Below are positions 49,639 through 61,604 of a stretch of DNA of 64,000 bases, in pieces. The notes beneath the pieces were generated by a model. It saw only the letters and a program-made list of their open reading frames with translations, searched no databases and was not told where the DNA came from. The DNA lies in the NCBI GenBank assembly GCA_963788015.1, contig CAWBEY010000005.1, positions 434,001-498,000 on the forward strand, written 5' to 3'. The stretch comes from JBBRHH01 sp963788015 (GTDB lineage: Bacteria > Planctomycetota > Phycisphaerae > Tepidisphaerales > Tepidisphaeraceae). Both the position numbers and the translations under genes were made by a program. Position 1 is the first letter of the stretch. Each line of letters begins with the position of its first letter.

Positions 49639-51452
49639 ATGTGGCCTTGTTCCCTCCCTCTACTGACTCTATCGATAGCTCTTGTGTCAACAGGTTGTGC
49701 CACGCCCTCGCCCTCCATCCCGCCCGCCCCACCGGCCACGCAGCCTCTCACACTTCACTGGGAGCAATGGTCCGATGATCTCTTCCCCCGCGCCGCTCGC
49801 CAAAACCGCCTTGTGCTCCTTGATCTCGAGGCCGTCTGGTGTCATTGGTGTCACGTCATGGACGAGAAAACGTATCATGACCCGGCCGTCATCAAGCTGC
49901 TTAACGAGCGATACATCTGCGTGCGGGTTGACCAGGACAGTCGCCCGGATATCTCCAACAAGTACGAGGACTACGGTTGGCCGGCCACCATCGTGTTCGA
50001 TGCCACAGGCGGCGAGATCGTCAAGCGCCAGGGATATCTTCCGCCCGCGCAAATGGCGTCGATGCTGCAAGCGATTATGGACGATCCAACGCCCGGGCCT
50101 TCGGTGCGGCCGGCGGAGAAAATTGAATTTGCCGAAACTGGCGCTTGTTTCGGCCGAAATCCGACAGCAACTCATCACACGGCTTGACAGTGCGTACGAC
50201 AGTGAATTTGGCGCGTGGGGGAGCGTGCAAAAATTCATGGACTGGGATGCGGTGCAGTATTGCATGGTGCGCGCTGCCAACGGCGATGCGCGGGCAAAGG
50301 AAATGGCAATACAGACCCTGCTGGCCCAGCGTAAGCTGATCGATCCCGTCTGGGGCGGCGTCTATCAATACTCAACCGACGGCGACTGGGAGCATCCGCA
50401 TTTCGAGAAAATCATGCAGTTCCAGGCCGAGAACCTGCGGACCTATGCGCTGAGCGCATGCGATGTGGCACGATGATTCATATCTGAAGGCGGCCGCCGA
50501 AATCCATCGATTCATGACGACCTTCCTCAAGAGCCCTGATGGCGCGTTCTATGTCAGCCAGGACGCGGATTTGGTTCCCGGCCAGCACAGCGGCGAGTAT
50601 TACGCGCTCGATGATGCAGGCCGAAGAAAGCTGGGTGTGCCGCGCGTTGATATGCATACGTATGCGCGCGAAAATGGATCGGCAATCCAGTCTCTCGCGA
50701 CGCTATACGCCGCAACCGGCGATGAAGCAGCTCTAAAGGAAGCACAAATCGCGGCCGGTTGGGTGATGGACCATTGCGCAATTGAGGGAGGCGGCTTTCG
50801 TCACGGTGCGGACGATAGGGGCGGACCATTTCTCGGCGACACACTTCAGATGGGCCGCGCATTCCTGACCCTCTACAAAGCCACCGCGGATGTCGCCTGG
50901 CTGAAGCGTGCAGAAGCTGCGGCATCATTTATCTCGTCACATTTCAAAAATACCTCCGGCTCCCCAGGTTTATTGACAAGCGAACTTCGGACAGGACGAC
51001 TGCCGTCGCCCGTAGCCGAGGTCGATGAGAACGTGGCCTCCGTCCGTTTTCTTATCCTGCTCTTCCACTACAGCGGCAAAGACGAATATCAAAAGCTGGC
51101 TCAGGAGGAGATGCGATTTCTAGCGTCGCCACAAGTTGTCAAATCGCGCGGGTTTTCTGTTGCGGGGATCTTGTTGGCCGATGACGAATTGCGAAGGCCG
51201 CCGCTGCACGTGACCGTTGTCGGAAGGAAGGACGACGCCCGCGCTGCCGAGCTTTATGCCCAGGCTCTGCGGCATTGTGCGGGCTACGCCAGGCTGGAGT
51301 GGCTCGATCCATCCGGCCCGCCCCTCCCAAACCCGGACGTGGAATATCCACCCCTCAAGAACGCCGCCGCCTTCGTGTGCAAGGACAACACCTGCTCTTC
51401 GCCGATGACGAGCGTGGAAGCCTTAACCAAGGCACTGAGCCGGGGCAATTGA
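49639..51452 (+). CDS. DUF255 thioredoxin-domain lipoprotein (two frameshifts)
   Basis: A protein of about 604 residues with a lipoprotein signal (LLTLSIALVSTGCATPS), a thioredoxin-like DUF255 domain (LLDLEAVWCHWCHVMDEKTY, with a CHWC redox motif) and an alpha-helical glycosidase-like barrel (MQFQAENLRTYALSA, VDMHTYARENGSAI, GRLPSPVAEVDENVA). It resembles YyaL, the SSP411-like family. The CxxC implies thiol redox work in the periplasm. Extra bases near 50140 and 50459 break the frame; the repaired junctions read EIRQQLITRLDSAYDSEF and AAMWHDDSYLKAA. The ATG at 49639 follows a GTG at 49636. Confidence 0.85.
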
Positions 51453-51466
51453 AATGAATCCAGCCT

Positions 51467-51718
51467 TCAGGCGGCCTTCAACAACGACTGAGCATCAAGC
51501 GTTTGCGTCTTGCCCAGTTCCCGCTCAGCCGAAAACTGCAGCAGGATCTCGTAGGCACGCTGACCTTCGTCGCCTTCAATCAGAATCCGATCACTCGCCT
51601 GACCCATCACCACGATCAGCACCAGGCCCGGCCGGCCACTGTCGTCCTGTCCCATCGAAAAGCGGGCAATGTAATTGATGTTGAACGATCCCTGGGCGGT
51701 GTGAACAAAAGTGGCCAT
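51467..51718 (-). CDS. Small hypothetical protein
   Basis: An 83-residue protein beginning MATFVHTAQGSFNINYIAR, with LVLIVVMGQASDRILIEGDEGQ in the middle. Alternating hydrophobic residues suggest small beta strands. No family is known to me. It is convergent with the DUF255 gene, with 14 bases between, and diverges from the WXG100 gene about 120 bases away. Confidence 0.6.
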   Translation of the reverse strand: MATFVHTAQGSFNINYIARFSMGQDDSGRPGLVLIVVMGQASDRILIEGDEGQRAYEILLQFSAERELGKTQTLDAQSLLKAA

Positions 51719-51838
51719 CTTGATCTTTCGGCACGATCGCCCCTCGGCTTAACCTGCCGCTCAATCTGACATCATCGAGTCTCGCAGCGCCCCGCTGTCA
51801 CGCTACAATGAGCGGGACATCAACACGGAGAACGCCAG

Positions 51839-52111
51839 ATGGGAAAAGCCAACGTAGACCCGGCCGAACTGCGCCGCTTCGCGCAAGACCTCAACCGCTT
51901 CAACACCGAACTCCAAAGCCTGATGGGCGGCCTGCACTCCCGCATGCGCAACTTGGAAAGCACCTGGCGAGACCAGGAGCAACGTAAGTTCTCCGAAGCA
52001 TTCGAGCAAACCGCCAAGTCCCTGGCAAACTTCATGGAAGCCTCAACCCAGCATGTAAGCTTTCTAGCGAAGAAGGCTTCGCTGATCGAAGATTATTTGA
52101 AGCAGCGGTAG
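51839..52111 (+). CDS. WXG100-like protein
   Basis: A 90-residue helical-hairpin protein of the WXG100 (ESAT-6-like) superfamily. The hairpin turn is SMG-type here, as STWRDQEQRKFSEAFEQ, with the Trp at the turn and the glycine replaced (WRD), and long flanking helices (VDPAELRRFAQDLNRFNTELQSL and LANFMEASTQHVSFL). I recall similar proteins in planctomycetes and deltaproteobacteria outside mycobacterial-type secretion loci. No EssC/EccC ATPase is seen in this window, so a secretion role is unproven. A ribosome site (cggag) precedes the ATG. Confidence 0.75.
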   Translation: MGKANVDPAELRRFAQDLNRFNTELQSLMGGLHSRMRNLESTWRDQEQRKFSEAFEQTAKSLANFMEASTQHVSFLAKKASLIEDYLKQR

Positions 52112-52315
52112 GCATCGTGCTGTCAATTGTGCCGCCTCAGAGGGAGGCTGGCACGAGTCACGCTGGCAAAGACTCTGCGAAAGATCATCTATTGAGCGAC
52201 AGCTCGTCTGGTCGCCTAATGCGAGAGCGGTTCTCTGTCCGTCGCCCGAGTTTATATGCTCACCGCAGTTGAAGACGCGCCACCGCCTATTAAGTTCATT
52301 GGATAGGATTCATCA

Positions 52316-54064
<1,749 letters not shown>

Positions 54065-54297
54065 TCTTCGCGATTTGGACGCAGTCGAGTCCCCCGTTAT
54101 CTGCCGAACTTTGCCTTCCCTTGCTTAATCGCGTCTTGAACGGCCCCGTTCTGCGTGTTCGCCTCGTTTAACACCGGTTCGCGTAAAGCTGATTGCGGAG
54201 GAGGTTCGGGTCGGTTACAGGTGAGGTGGGGGGGACGGTGGTTGTGGCCGATTGGGCCTGGCGGCATCTTGTCTGGTGATACGCAGAGGAGTTTTTG

Positions 54298-57065
54298 ATG
54301 TCGGTTCATACGGCGGATGCGGGGAATGCGGAGCGGGCACGGCTGGATCAGGATCGGGAGGGGCTGGCGGCGTGGCGGTTGTGGGGGCCATATTTGTCAG
54401 AGCGGCAGTGGGGGACGGTGCGGGAGGATTATAGCCGCGGATGGATCGGCGTGGGACTATTTTACGCATGACCAGGCGCGCAGCCGGGTGTATCGGTGGG
54501 GAGAGGATGGGATAGCGGGGATCAGCGATATCGAGCAGCGGCTTTGTTTTTCGGTGGCGCTGTGGAATGGGAAGGACCCGATCCTGAAGGAGCGGCTATT
54601 CGGGCTGACGGGATCGGAGGGGAACCATGGGGAGGATGTGAAGGAGCTTTATTATTACGTGGACGCGACGCCGACGCATTCGTATCTGAAGATGCTCTAC
54701 AAGTATCCGCAGGCGGAGTATCCATATGCGAAGCTGGTGGAGGAGAATCGGCGGCGTGGCAAGGGAGAGCGGGAGTATGAGATTCTGGATACGGGGGTGT
54801 TTGAGGGGAGCCGGTATTTTGACGTGGTTGTGGAGTATGCGAAGGCCGGCGTGGAGGACATTTTGATTGAGATCACGGCGCACAACCGTGGGCCGGACGG
54901 TGCGCCGCTTCACCTGCTGCCGCAGGCGTGGTTTCGCAACACGTGGAGTTGGAAGACGGGGGAGGCGCGGCCGAGGATTCGGGTTGGCGCGAAGGGGGAG
55001 TTGGTGCTGGAGCATGAAACGCTGGGGCAGTATTTTTTGTATGCGGAGAACGCTGGGGAGCTGCTGTTTTGTGAGAATGAGAGCAACGGGCCGCGGCTGT
55101 TTGGGATGGCGGCGGAGGGTGGCGCTACTGACAAAGATGGGTTTCATGAGCGGCTGGTTTATGAGAAGGCGGAGGCGGTGAATGCGGAGCAGGTGGGGAC
55201 GAAGGCGGCGGTGTGGTATTCGCTGGTGATTCCGGCCGGGACGTGCCAGCGCGTGCGGCTGCGGCTTTCGAAGGGGGCGATTGATCGGCCGTTTCTGGAG
55301 TTTGACCCGATCTTCGCGGTGCGGCGCGGCGAGGCGGATGCTTTTTATGCGGAGCATCAGCAGGGAATGGAGGATGCGGACGCGCGGCTGGTGCAGCGTC
55401 AGGCGTGGGCGGGGATGATCTGGAGCAAGCAGTTTTATTACCTGGATATTCCAGAATGGATCAAAGGGGATCCGGCGTGCCCAGCGCCGCCGCGCAGCGG
55501 AAGAACGGCCGGAACGCGGATTGGCCGCATTTGACGAATGCGGACATTCTTTCGATGCCGGACAAGTGGGAGTATCCGTGGTATGCGGCGTGGGATCTGG
55601 CTTTTCATTGCATCCCGCTGGCGATGATTGATCCGGAGTTTTCCAAGGGACAGCTTGTGCTGTTGACGCGCGAAAACTACATGCACCCCAACGGGCAGTT
55701 GCCGGCGTATGAGTGGGCGTTTGGCGATGTAAACCCACCGGTGCATGCGTGGGCGGCGTGGCGGGTGTATCAGCTTGATCGGGACGCGAACGAGGGCGCG
55801 CGGATCATGCGTTTCTGGAGCGGGTGTTTCAGAAGCTGCTGCTCAATTTTACGTGGTGGGTGAATCGCAAGGACATGCAGGGGCGCAATATTTTTCAGGG
55901 GGGGTTTCTGGGGCTGGACAATATTGGAGTGTTTGATCGGAGCGCGCGGCTGCCGACGGGAGGCTTTATCAGCCAGTGCGATGGGACGAGCTGGATGGCG
56001 ATGTACAGTCTGAACCTGATGCGGATCGCCCTGGAGCTGGCGCGGTTTAATCCGGTGTACCAGGATCTGGCCACCAAGTTTTTTGAGCATTTCCTGTTTA
56101 TCGCGGCCGCGACAACGAACATCGGCGGCGAGGGGATTAACCTGTGGTCGAACGATGATGAATTTTTTTATGACGTGTTGTGTTTGCCCAACGGATGCAG
56201 CGTGCCGCTGAAGGTGCGGTCGATGGTGGGGTTGATTCCGCTGTTTGCGGTGGAGGTGCTGGATCCGGAGTTGCTGGAGGAGATGCCGGAATTTAAGGCG
56301 CGGCTGGAATGGTTTCTGGCGTATCGGCCTGATCTGGCGGGGCTGGTTTCGAGGTGGACGGACCAGGGAGCCGGGGAGACGCGGCTGCTGTCGCTATTGC
56401 GCGGGCACCGGATGAAATGCCTGCTGCGGCGGATGCTGAACGAGACGGAGTTTTTGTCGGCGTATGGGGTGCGGGCGCTATCGCGGTATCACCGGGAAAC
56501 GCCGTATGTTTTTGCATCGAACGGTGAGCAGTTCACGGTGACGTATCAGCCGGCCGAGTCGGATTCTGGGTTGTTTGGCGGCAACTCCAACTGGCGTGGG
56601 CCGATCTGGATGCCGGTGAACTTTTTGATCATTGAATCGCTGCGGAAATTTCATTCGTACTATGGGGATGATTTTAAGGTGGAGTGTCCGACGGGCTCGA
56701 AGAACATGCTGACGATCCGCGAGGTGGCCGATGAGTTGTCGCGGCGGCTTGCGCGACTATTTCTGAGGGATGGGCAGGGGCGGCGGCCAGTGCTGGCGTA
56801 TCTGGATGGGCTAACCGGTTCGGCGAGTGGGTCGGATTCCAGGTCGGAGAATTTGACGGCGTTTTCAGTGGACCCGTATTTTCGGGATCTGGTGTTGTTC
56901 CACGAATATTTTCATGGGGACAGCGGGCGGGGAGTGGGGGCCAGCCATCAGACGGGATGGACGGGCCTGATCGCGGCGGTATTGGCGCCGGAGAAGGTGG
57001 GGGAGGTTGGAAGGGATGGGGCGGTGGAAAGATCAGGGGAAACGAATGCCGTGGCCGGTACGTGA
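54298..57065 (+). CDS. GH63-like glucosidase / MGH1-type glycosidase (three frameshifts)
   Basis: A glycoside hydrolase of about 920 residues, similar to bacterial glucosidases of the GH63 (mannosyl-oligosaccharide glucosidase) superfamily. An N-terminal beta domain (WGTVREDYSADGSAWDYF; SDIEQRLCFSVALWNGKDP) precedes an (alpha/alpha)6 barrel with MPDKWEYPWYAAWDLAFHC, NPPVHAWAAWRVYQ, TSWMAMYSLNLMRIALE and SNWRGPIWMPVNFLIIE, the usual catalytic surroundings. It probably releases glucose from an alpha-glucan or oligosaccharide. Frames change near 54434, 55480 and 55813. The gene uses G-ending codons and begins after a 230-base gap, in sharp contrast to ureC. Confidence 0.84.
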
Positions 57066-57085
57066 ATGCCGCGGACCGGTGGAAG

Positions 57086-57322
57086 CTACTTGTGCAAGTA
57101 ACGTCGTCCCAGTTCGGCGGCCACTTCCTCGAAGGGCCGATCCTCGCCGCAGTCGAATTCGGCTTGGGCCTCGTCGATGGCGGCCGATGTCTCCTGATCG
57201 GGCTCGTCGTCCTGAAGGCATGCGATCGCTGCGTCGATCACGGCTTCGGGGCTTGGATAATGGCCGAGGCGAACCTGTTCTTCGATGAAGCGCGAGGTGT
57301 CTGTGCTGAGGGACAGGTTCAT
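57086..57322 (-). CDS. ParD-like antitoxin without an adjacent toxin
   Basis: A 78-residue protein with a ribbon-helix-helix start (MNLSLSTDTSRFIEEQVRLG) and HYPSPEAVIDAAIACLQDD, typical of ParD-type antitoxins. The C-terminal half is acidic (FDCGEDRPFEEVAAELGRRY) and would bind a ParE toxin. A ParE gene normally follows on the same strand; here only the end of the glucosidase gene lies downstream. It may be an orphan antitoxin, or act on a distant toxin. Confidence 0.82.
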   Translation of the reverse strand: MNLSLSTDTSRFIEEQVRLGHYPSPEAVIDAAIACLQDDEPDQETSAAIDEAQAEFDCGEDRPFEEVAAELGRRYLHK

Positions 57323-57420
57323 GCGATCGCTCCTGTGGAACAGATGATATCATGCGGCTAGATTTTGTGGCGTTCGAATGTGCGTCGGCGGATGGCTGGA
57401 AATTATTGTAGGGAGTAGCA

Positions 57421-58276
57421 ATGGCGAATGAAGAAACGAAATTGCCTGATGTGATTATGCCGAGCAGTCCCGGTAATGCCGCTCCTTCGGGGGCAGAAGG
57501 CGCTGGTGACGGGGGCGAATTCTGGGATTGGCAAGGCGGTGGCGATTGCGCTGGGGCAGGCGGGGGCAGATGTGGTGGTGAACTACGTGCGCGGGGACGA
57601 GGATGCGGCGGCCGTCGTGGCGCTGGCGAGCGCGGGGGGGACGAAGGCGTATGCCCACAAGGCGGACGTTTCGAATGAGGAGGACGTGCGCGGGATGTTT
57701 GAAAAGATGATCGCGACGTTCGGCACGATCGACATCCTGATCAACAACGCGGGATTGCAGCAGGATGCGCCGTTTGACCAGATGACGCTGGCACAGTGGC
57801 AGAAGGTGATCGACATCAATCTGACCGGGCAGTTTTTGTGTGCGCGGGAGGCGATTCGAGAGTTTAAGCGGCGCGGGGTGGTGCCGGCGGTGTCGTGCGC
57901 GGCCGGGAAGATCATCCACATGAGCAGCGTGCATGAGGTGATTCCGTGGGCCGGCCATGCCAACTACGCGGCCAGCAAGGGGGGAGTGATGCTGCTGATG
58001 AAGAGCATCGCCCAGGAAGTTGCGCCGCATCGCATTCGCGTTAACAGCATCGGGCCGGGCGCGATTCGCACGCCGATCAACCGGAATGCGTGGAGTACGC
58101 CGGAGGCGTACGATGCCTTGATGAAGCTGGTGCCGTATCGGCGGATTGGGGAGCCGGAGGACATTGGGCATGCGGCCGTGTGGCTTGCGTCGGATCAGGC
58201 CGACTACATCACCGGCACGACGCTGTTTATTGATGGCGGGATGACCCTCTATCCTGGATTCGACACGGGTGGGTGA
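57421..58276 (+). CDS. Short-chain dehydrogenase, glucose 1-dehydrogenase-like (frameshifted at its start)
   Basis: An SDR of about 284 residues. The cofactor loop is TGANSGIGKA, with NNAGLQQDAPFD, catalytic Ser in HMSSVHE and YAASKGG. Its best resemblance is to bacterial glucose 1-dehydrogenases. The first residues (MANEETKLPDVIMPSSP) lie in another frame; one extra G at 57472-57473 separates them from VMPLLRGQKALVTG. A GTAGGGAG-like ribosome site lies before the ATG at 57421. The sugar specificity is inferred. Confidence 0.85.
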
Positions 58277-59217
58277 TGTGAAGGGGGCGAAGGCATGGCC
58301 AGCCGATTTCGCGCATGGGGCGGCAAAGTTTGAGCACGGTTATCAGACGCCTGTCGCGGTGGGCAAAAGGCTGAGTGGCATAAGGTGCTGTTCAAATGGC
58401 CTTTGCAGCAGAATTGCGGAAAGAGAGAGGTTTGGCACGCTACTCGCATCTATGTGATCTTGTCTGTTCAGCAATGACGGACACACAAGAAGGAGTCGGC
58501 CATGAACGCTTTTGTCGATCTCGGGTCTGAGATTCTGGTGGACCGGAGCAAAATTCACTTTGCCCATCTGCAGCTTCTACTCGCAGCAATCGGGGAGCCC
58601 TTGCGCATGATTCGGCATGGGTGGCGGTGAAGAAGAGCGTGGCGGCGCTATACGCACTGCCGTCGGCGCTGCTGGGGCTGGGGTTGAGCAAGGATGACGT
58701 TGATTAACAGAGGAGCGGGGAAGCGAGGTGTGAAATGTCATTTCGAAAGGGTTTAACGAGTTGGATCGTGAGGGTGGGGCCGGTGGCGGTGATGTGGCGG
58801 TGGAACATGCCGCTTCGGGAAGCGGTGAAAACCTGTGAGGTGAGGAATTTCAGGGGGCACGGTTATGTTTGCGCGGGGCCGATGATCGCCGAGTGGTGAA
58901 GGGAAGCCTCTCAAGGGCAAATCATAAGTTTTTGCTCCTTCATATCTTTCGTACCCAACCCACCTCCCGCACCCGGATCACCTCCCCCATCCGTGTCCAT
59001 CTCTGTTGATCCGTGGCCAAAATCCCCTTTCCCCCGCAGCCCCAATTTCCTCAACAATTCACGTTCATCGCTTGACTTTCCTCAATATTCTCCGAAGTTG
59101 GCCCGTTGGTCCGATAAATTATGCACAGGGATGTGCGCGAGTGGCGGCCGTGCCGCGCCTGCCTTAAGGGTATTCCGGCAGATCCCGTTGATTTTGTTCT
59201 TTTAGTGGAGGCCAACC
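58277..59217. other. Mostly non-coding gap of about 940 bases
   Basis: Only weak candidates appear here. One small gene is described separately at 58502-58707, and an unlikely 54-residue frame lies at 58736-58900 (MSFRKGLTSWIVRVG). The stretch 58920-59215 turns C-rich and then A+T-richer, perhaps holding the promoter of the aminotransferase operon. No tRNA, hairpin terminator or transposon end is recognised. Confidence 0.5.
58502..58707 (+). CDS. Small hypothetical protein, probably frameshifted
   Basis: Two short frames that appear to be one gene of about 68 residues. The first begins at the ATG at 58502 behind a strong ribosome site (agaaggag) and reads MNAFVDLGSEILVDRSKIHF; the second continues HDSAWVAVKKSVAALYALPSA and ends LSKDDVD at 58707. 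A shift near 58598-58606 would join them. No family is recognised. Confidence 0.35.
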
Positions 59218-60327
59218 GTGGCTGCGAAGATTCCATTGTCGCGCGTGTATCAAAGCGAGCTGATCAACCAGCGCATTCTCGATGTCGTTAAAGGCGGCAA
59301 CTACATTCTGGGCCCCGAGTGCAAGGCCTTTGAAAAAGAGCTGGCCGCTTATTTCAATGTTCCCCACGTGGTCCTGTCTTCGTCTTGGACGGCCGCCGTT
59401 CATCTGCTGCACATCGCCCAGGATCTCAAGCCCGGCGACGAAATCCTCGTTCCCTCCCTCACGGCCTTCCCCAGCATCGAGCCCATGATCCATGCCGGCG
59501 GCAAGCCTGTTTTCTGCGACATTGACGACACGTACACCATTGATCCCGAAGACGCGCGCCGGAAAATCACGAAGAGAACCGTTGGCATCCTTCCGGTCCA
59601 CCTTTATGGGCGGCCCGCCAATCTCGACGCGTTCCAGAAATTGGCCGAAGAGCATGGCCTCTGGATTATTGAAGACTGTGCGCAATCCCATGGCGCACGG
59701 TGGAAGGAGAAGCGTGTCGGCGGGCTCACGCAGCACGCGGCCTTTAGCTTTTACCCTTCCAAAAATCTGACCGTCTACGGCGACGGCGGCGCGATCGCCA
59801 CCCACGATCCTGAGATCGCCCGCAAAGTCACCATGCTCCGCAACCATGGCCGCAAGGACAAATACCTGCACGAAAAAGTCGGCTTCAATCTCCGCTTCAA
59901 CGAAATCCAGGCCGCCGTCGGGCGCGAGCAGCTTAAGGTGCTCGACGATCTCAACGCCGGCCGTCGCCGCGCTGCCGAGTGGTACCGCCGCGAATTGTAC
60001 GATGTGAAGGGTCTAAAGCTCCCCCCCGACGACACCGCCGGCCAAACGCAGAGCGTTTATCACATGTTCGTCATTCGCCTGGACAACCACGACATCCGCG
60101 AATCGCTCGGCCGACATCTCAAGGAAAAAGGCATCGAAACCGGCGTCCACTACCCGGTCCCCAATCACCAGCAGCCCGCCATCACCGATCTCTACGGCCC
60201 GCAGCAATCTCTGCCCAGGACCGAAGACTATGTTAAACGAATCCTCAGCCTCCCCATGTTCCCGGCATTGGAAGAGGGCGAGATCAAGCTGGTTGCGGAC
60301 GAGATCAAGGCCTTCCTAAAAAAATAA
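59218..60327 (+). CDS. DegT/DnrJ/EryC1-family sugar aminotransferase
   Basis: A PLP-dependent sugar aminotransferase of 369 residues, starting at the GTG at 59218. Marks of the family: NYILGPECKAFEKELA, LSSSWTAAVHLLH, LVPSLTAFPSIEPM, IIEDCAQSHGARW and the PLP lysine in FYPSKNLTVYGDGGA. It makes amino sugars such as UDP-4-amino-4-deoxy-arabinose (ArnB) or others. The gene is intact, uses C-ending codons, and is followed by a LAB_N and a glycosyltransferase gene with short gaps, so it likely feeds a lipid-linked or LPS-linked aminosugar pathway. Confidence 0.9.
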   Translation: MAAKIPLSRVYQSELINQRILDVVKGGNYILGPECKAFEKELAAYFNVPHVVLSSSWTAAVHLLHIAQDLKPGDEILVPSLTAFPSIEPMIHAGGKPVFCDIDDTYTIDPEDARRKITKRTVGILPVHLYGRPANLDAFQKLAEEHGLWIIEDCAQSHGARWKEKRVGGLTQHAAFSFYPSKNLTVYGDGGAIATHDPEIARKVTMLRNHGRKDKYLHEKVGFNLRFNEIQAAVGREQLKVLDDLNAGRRRAAEWYRRELYDVKGLKLPPDDTAGQTQSVYHMFVIRLDNHDIRESLGRHLKEKGIETGVHYPVPNHQQPAITDLYGPQQSLPRTEDYVKRILSLPMFPALEEGEIKLVADEIKAFLKK

Positions 60328-60334
60328 TCAACAC

Positions 60335-60724
60335 GTGTTGCTCGAATTTCATCTTCCGCTTCTCGCGCGATTCTCCACACCTGCCGAAGGGTGGGCGTGG
60401 TGCATCATCGGCCTGAGCGGCAACGCCATTTTCGGCAGCCGATTTTTCATTCAGTGGATCCACGCTGAAAAGCACCAGGAAAGCAAAGTCCCCGAGATAT
60501 TCTGGTGGATCAGCGTCCTGGGGACTTTCGTTTTGCTGGCCTATTTCCTGCACATCCGAAACATCGTCGGCATGCTTGGCAACGGCCCAAACCTGATTCC
60601 TTACACGCGCAACCTCATGCTGATTTATAAAAAAAGAAAAACCGATCCGCGGGCGCTCGAGGCGCTGGACCGGGAGACGCCCGAGCAACGCGCACTGGCC
60701 GCCGCCACGCATCCCGATGCGTGA
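60335..60724 (+). CDS. LpxB N-terminal-domain (LAB_N) membrane protein
   Basis: A 129-residue protein of the lipid A biosynthesis N-terminal domain type (LAB_N), which elsewhere is fused to or stands beside lipid A enzymes. Two hydrophobic helices (WAWCIIGLSGNAIFGSRFF; WWISVLGTFVLLAYFLHI) enclose FIQWIHAEKHQESKVPEIFWW, the family signature, then GPNLIPYTRNLMLIYKKRK. It starts at a GTG at 60335, seven bases after the aminotransferase. Function is not known; a role in lipid-sugar handling is inferred. Confidence 0.85.
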   Translation: MLLEFHLPLLARFSTPAEGWAWCIIGLSGNAIFGSRFFIQWIHAEKHQESKVPEIFWWISVLGTFVLLAYFLHIRNIVGMLGNGPNLIPYTRNLMLIYKKRKTDPRALEALDRETPEQRALAAATHPDA

Positions 60725-61550
60725 GGCCGCGATCGATCATGATCTTTTTTGGAATTGGATGATGAAGCTCAATCGTGATACTTTGGATTCGTCGATGACC
60801 CCCACTCTCAGCATTTGCGTGCCGGTATACGAAGAGGCCGAAAACCTCCCGCTACTCCACGCCGCCGTCGCGAAAGTCTTCGACGCCAACAACATTTCCG
60901 GCGAGTTGATCCTTGTCGACGATGGGAGCAAGGACGATTCCTGGAAAGTCATTCAGACGCTGGTCGAAAAGGATCCGCGCGTCCGAGGCATCAAGTTCAG
61001 GCACAACTGCGGCGAAACCGCCGCCTCCGACGCTGGCCTTCGCGCCGCCCGGGGCATTTACGTCATGACCATGGACGCCGATCTCCAGAACGATCCGGCC
61101 GACATCCCCGACTTTCTCGAAGCCCTCAAAACCGGCGTCGATTGCGTCTGCGGCACCCGCGTCGCCACCCGCGGCCAGGGTGACAACTTCGTCAAGGTCG
61201 CCTCCTCCCGCATCGCCAACTGGGTGCGCAACAAACTCTCGGATGAACAAATCTCCGACGCCGGCTGCACCTACCGCGCCTTCAAGCGCGAATGCGTAAG
61301 CAAGCTGAAACTCTATCGCGGCCTCCACCGCTTCATCCCCACCCTCCTGAAAATGGAAGGCTTCACCGTCAGCGAAATCCCCGTCACCAACAACCCCCGC
61401 CTCCACGGCGAATCCAAGTACGGCGTCTGGAACCGCTTATTCAGAAGTTTCCGCGATCTACTGGCCATCCGCTGGATGAAGTCGCGCCTGCTGGGATATC
61501 AGGTGGAGACGGAGTTGGATCGCGCACGGCAATTGGAAGAAGCGGCGTAG
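60717..61550 (+). CDS. Family 2 glycosyltransferase (ArnC/DPM1-like)
   Basis: A GT-A fold glycosyltransferase of 277 residues: LSICVPVYEEAENLPLL, LILVDDGSKDDSW, MTMDADLQNDPADIP and CTYRAFKRECVSKLK. It resembles polyprenyl-phosphate sugar transferases (ArnC, DPM1-like), without the C-terminal helices of the gene at 6148. The ATG at 60717 overlaps the LAB_N stop; MTPTLSICVP at 60798 is an alternative. It probably attaches the aminosugar made by the upstream aminotransferase to undecaprenyl phosphate. Confidence 0.88.
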   Translation: MREAAIDHDLFWNWMMKLNRDTLDSSMTPTLSICVPVYEEAENLPLLHAAVAKVFDANNISGELILVDDGSKDDSWKVIQTLVEKDPRVRGIKFRHNCGETAASDAGLRAARGIYVMTMDADLQNDPADIPDFLEALKTGVDCVCGTRVATRGQGDNFVKVASSRIANWVRNKLSDEQISDAGCTYRAFKRECVSKLKLYRGLHRFIPTLLKMEGFTVSEIPVTNNPRLHGESKYGVWNRLFRSFRDLLAIRWMKSRLLGYQVETELDRARQLEEAA

Positions 61551-61604
61551 GCCCCAACGCATTCAATGATTCCATGCACCGATGAATCACTAGACCAGGC
61601 AGAA

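Noticed and set aside
49682..50476. A separate gene overlapping the DUF255 lipoprotein
   Set aside because: Its useful part continues the DUF255 family sequence in another frame, so it is the middle of one frameshifted gene.
58736..58900. 54-residue frame after the small hypothetical gene
   Set aside because: No ribosome site close enough, no family, and the length is within what chance gives in this DNA.
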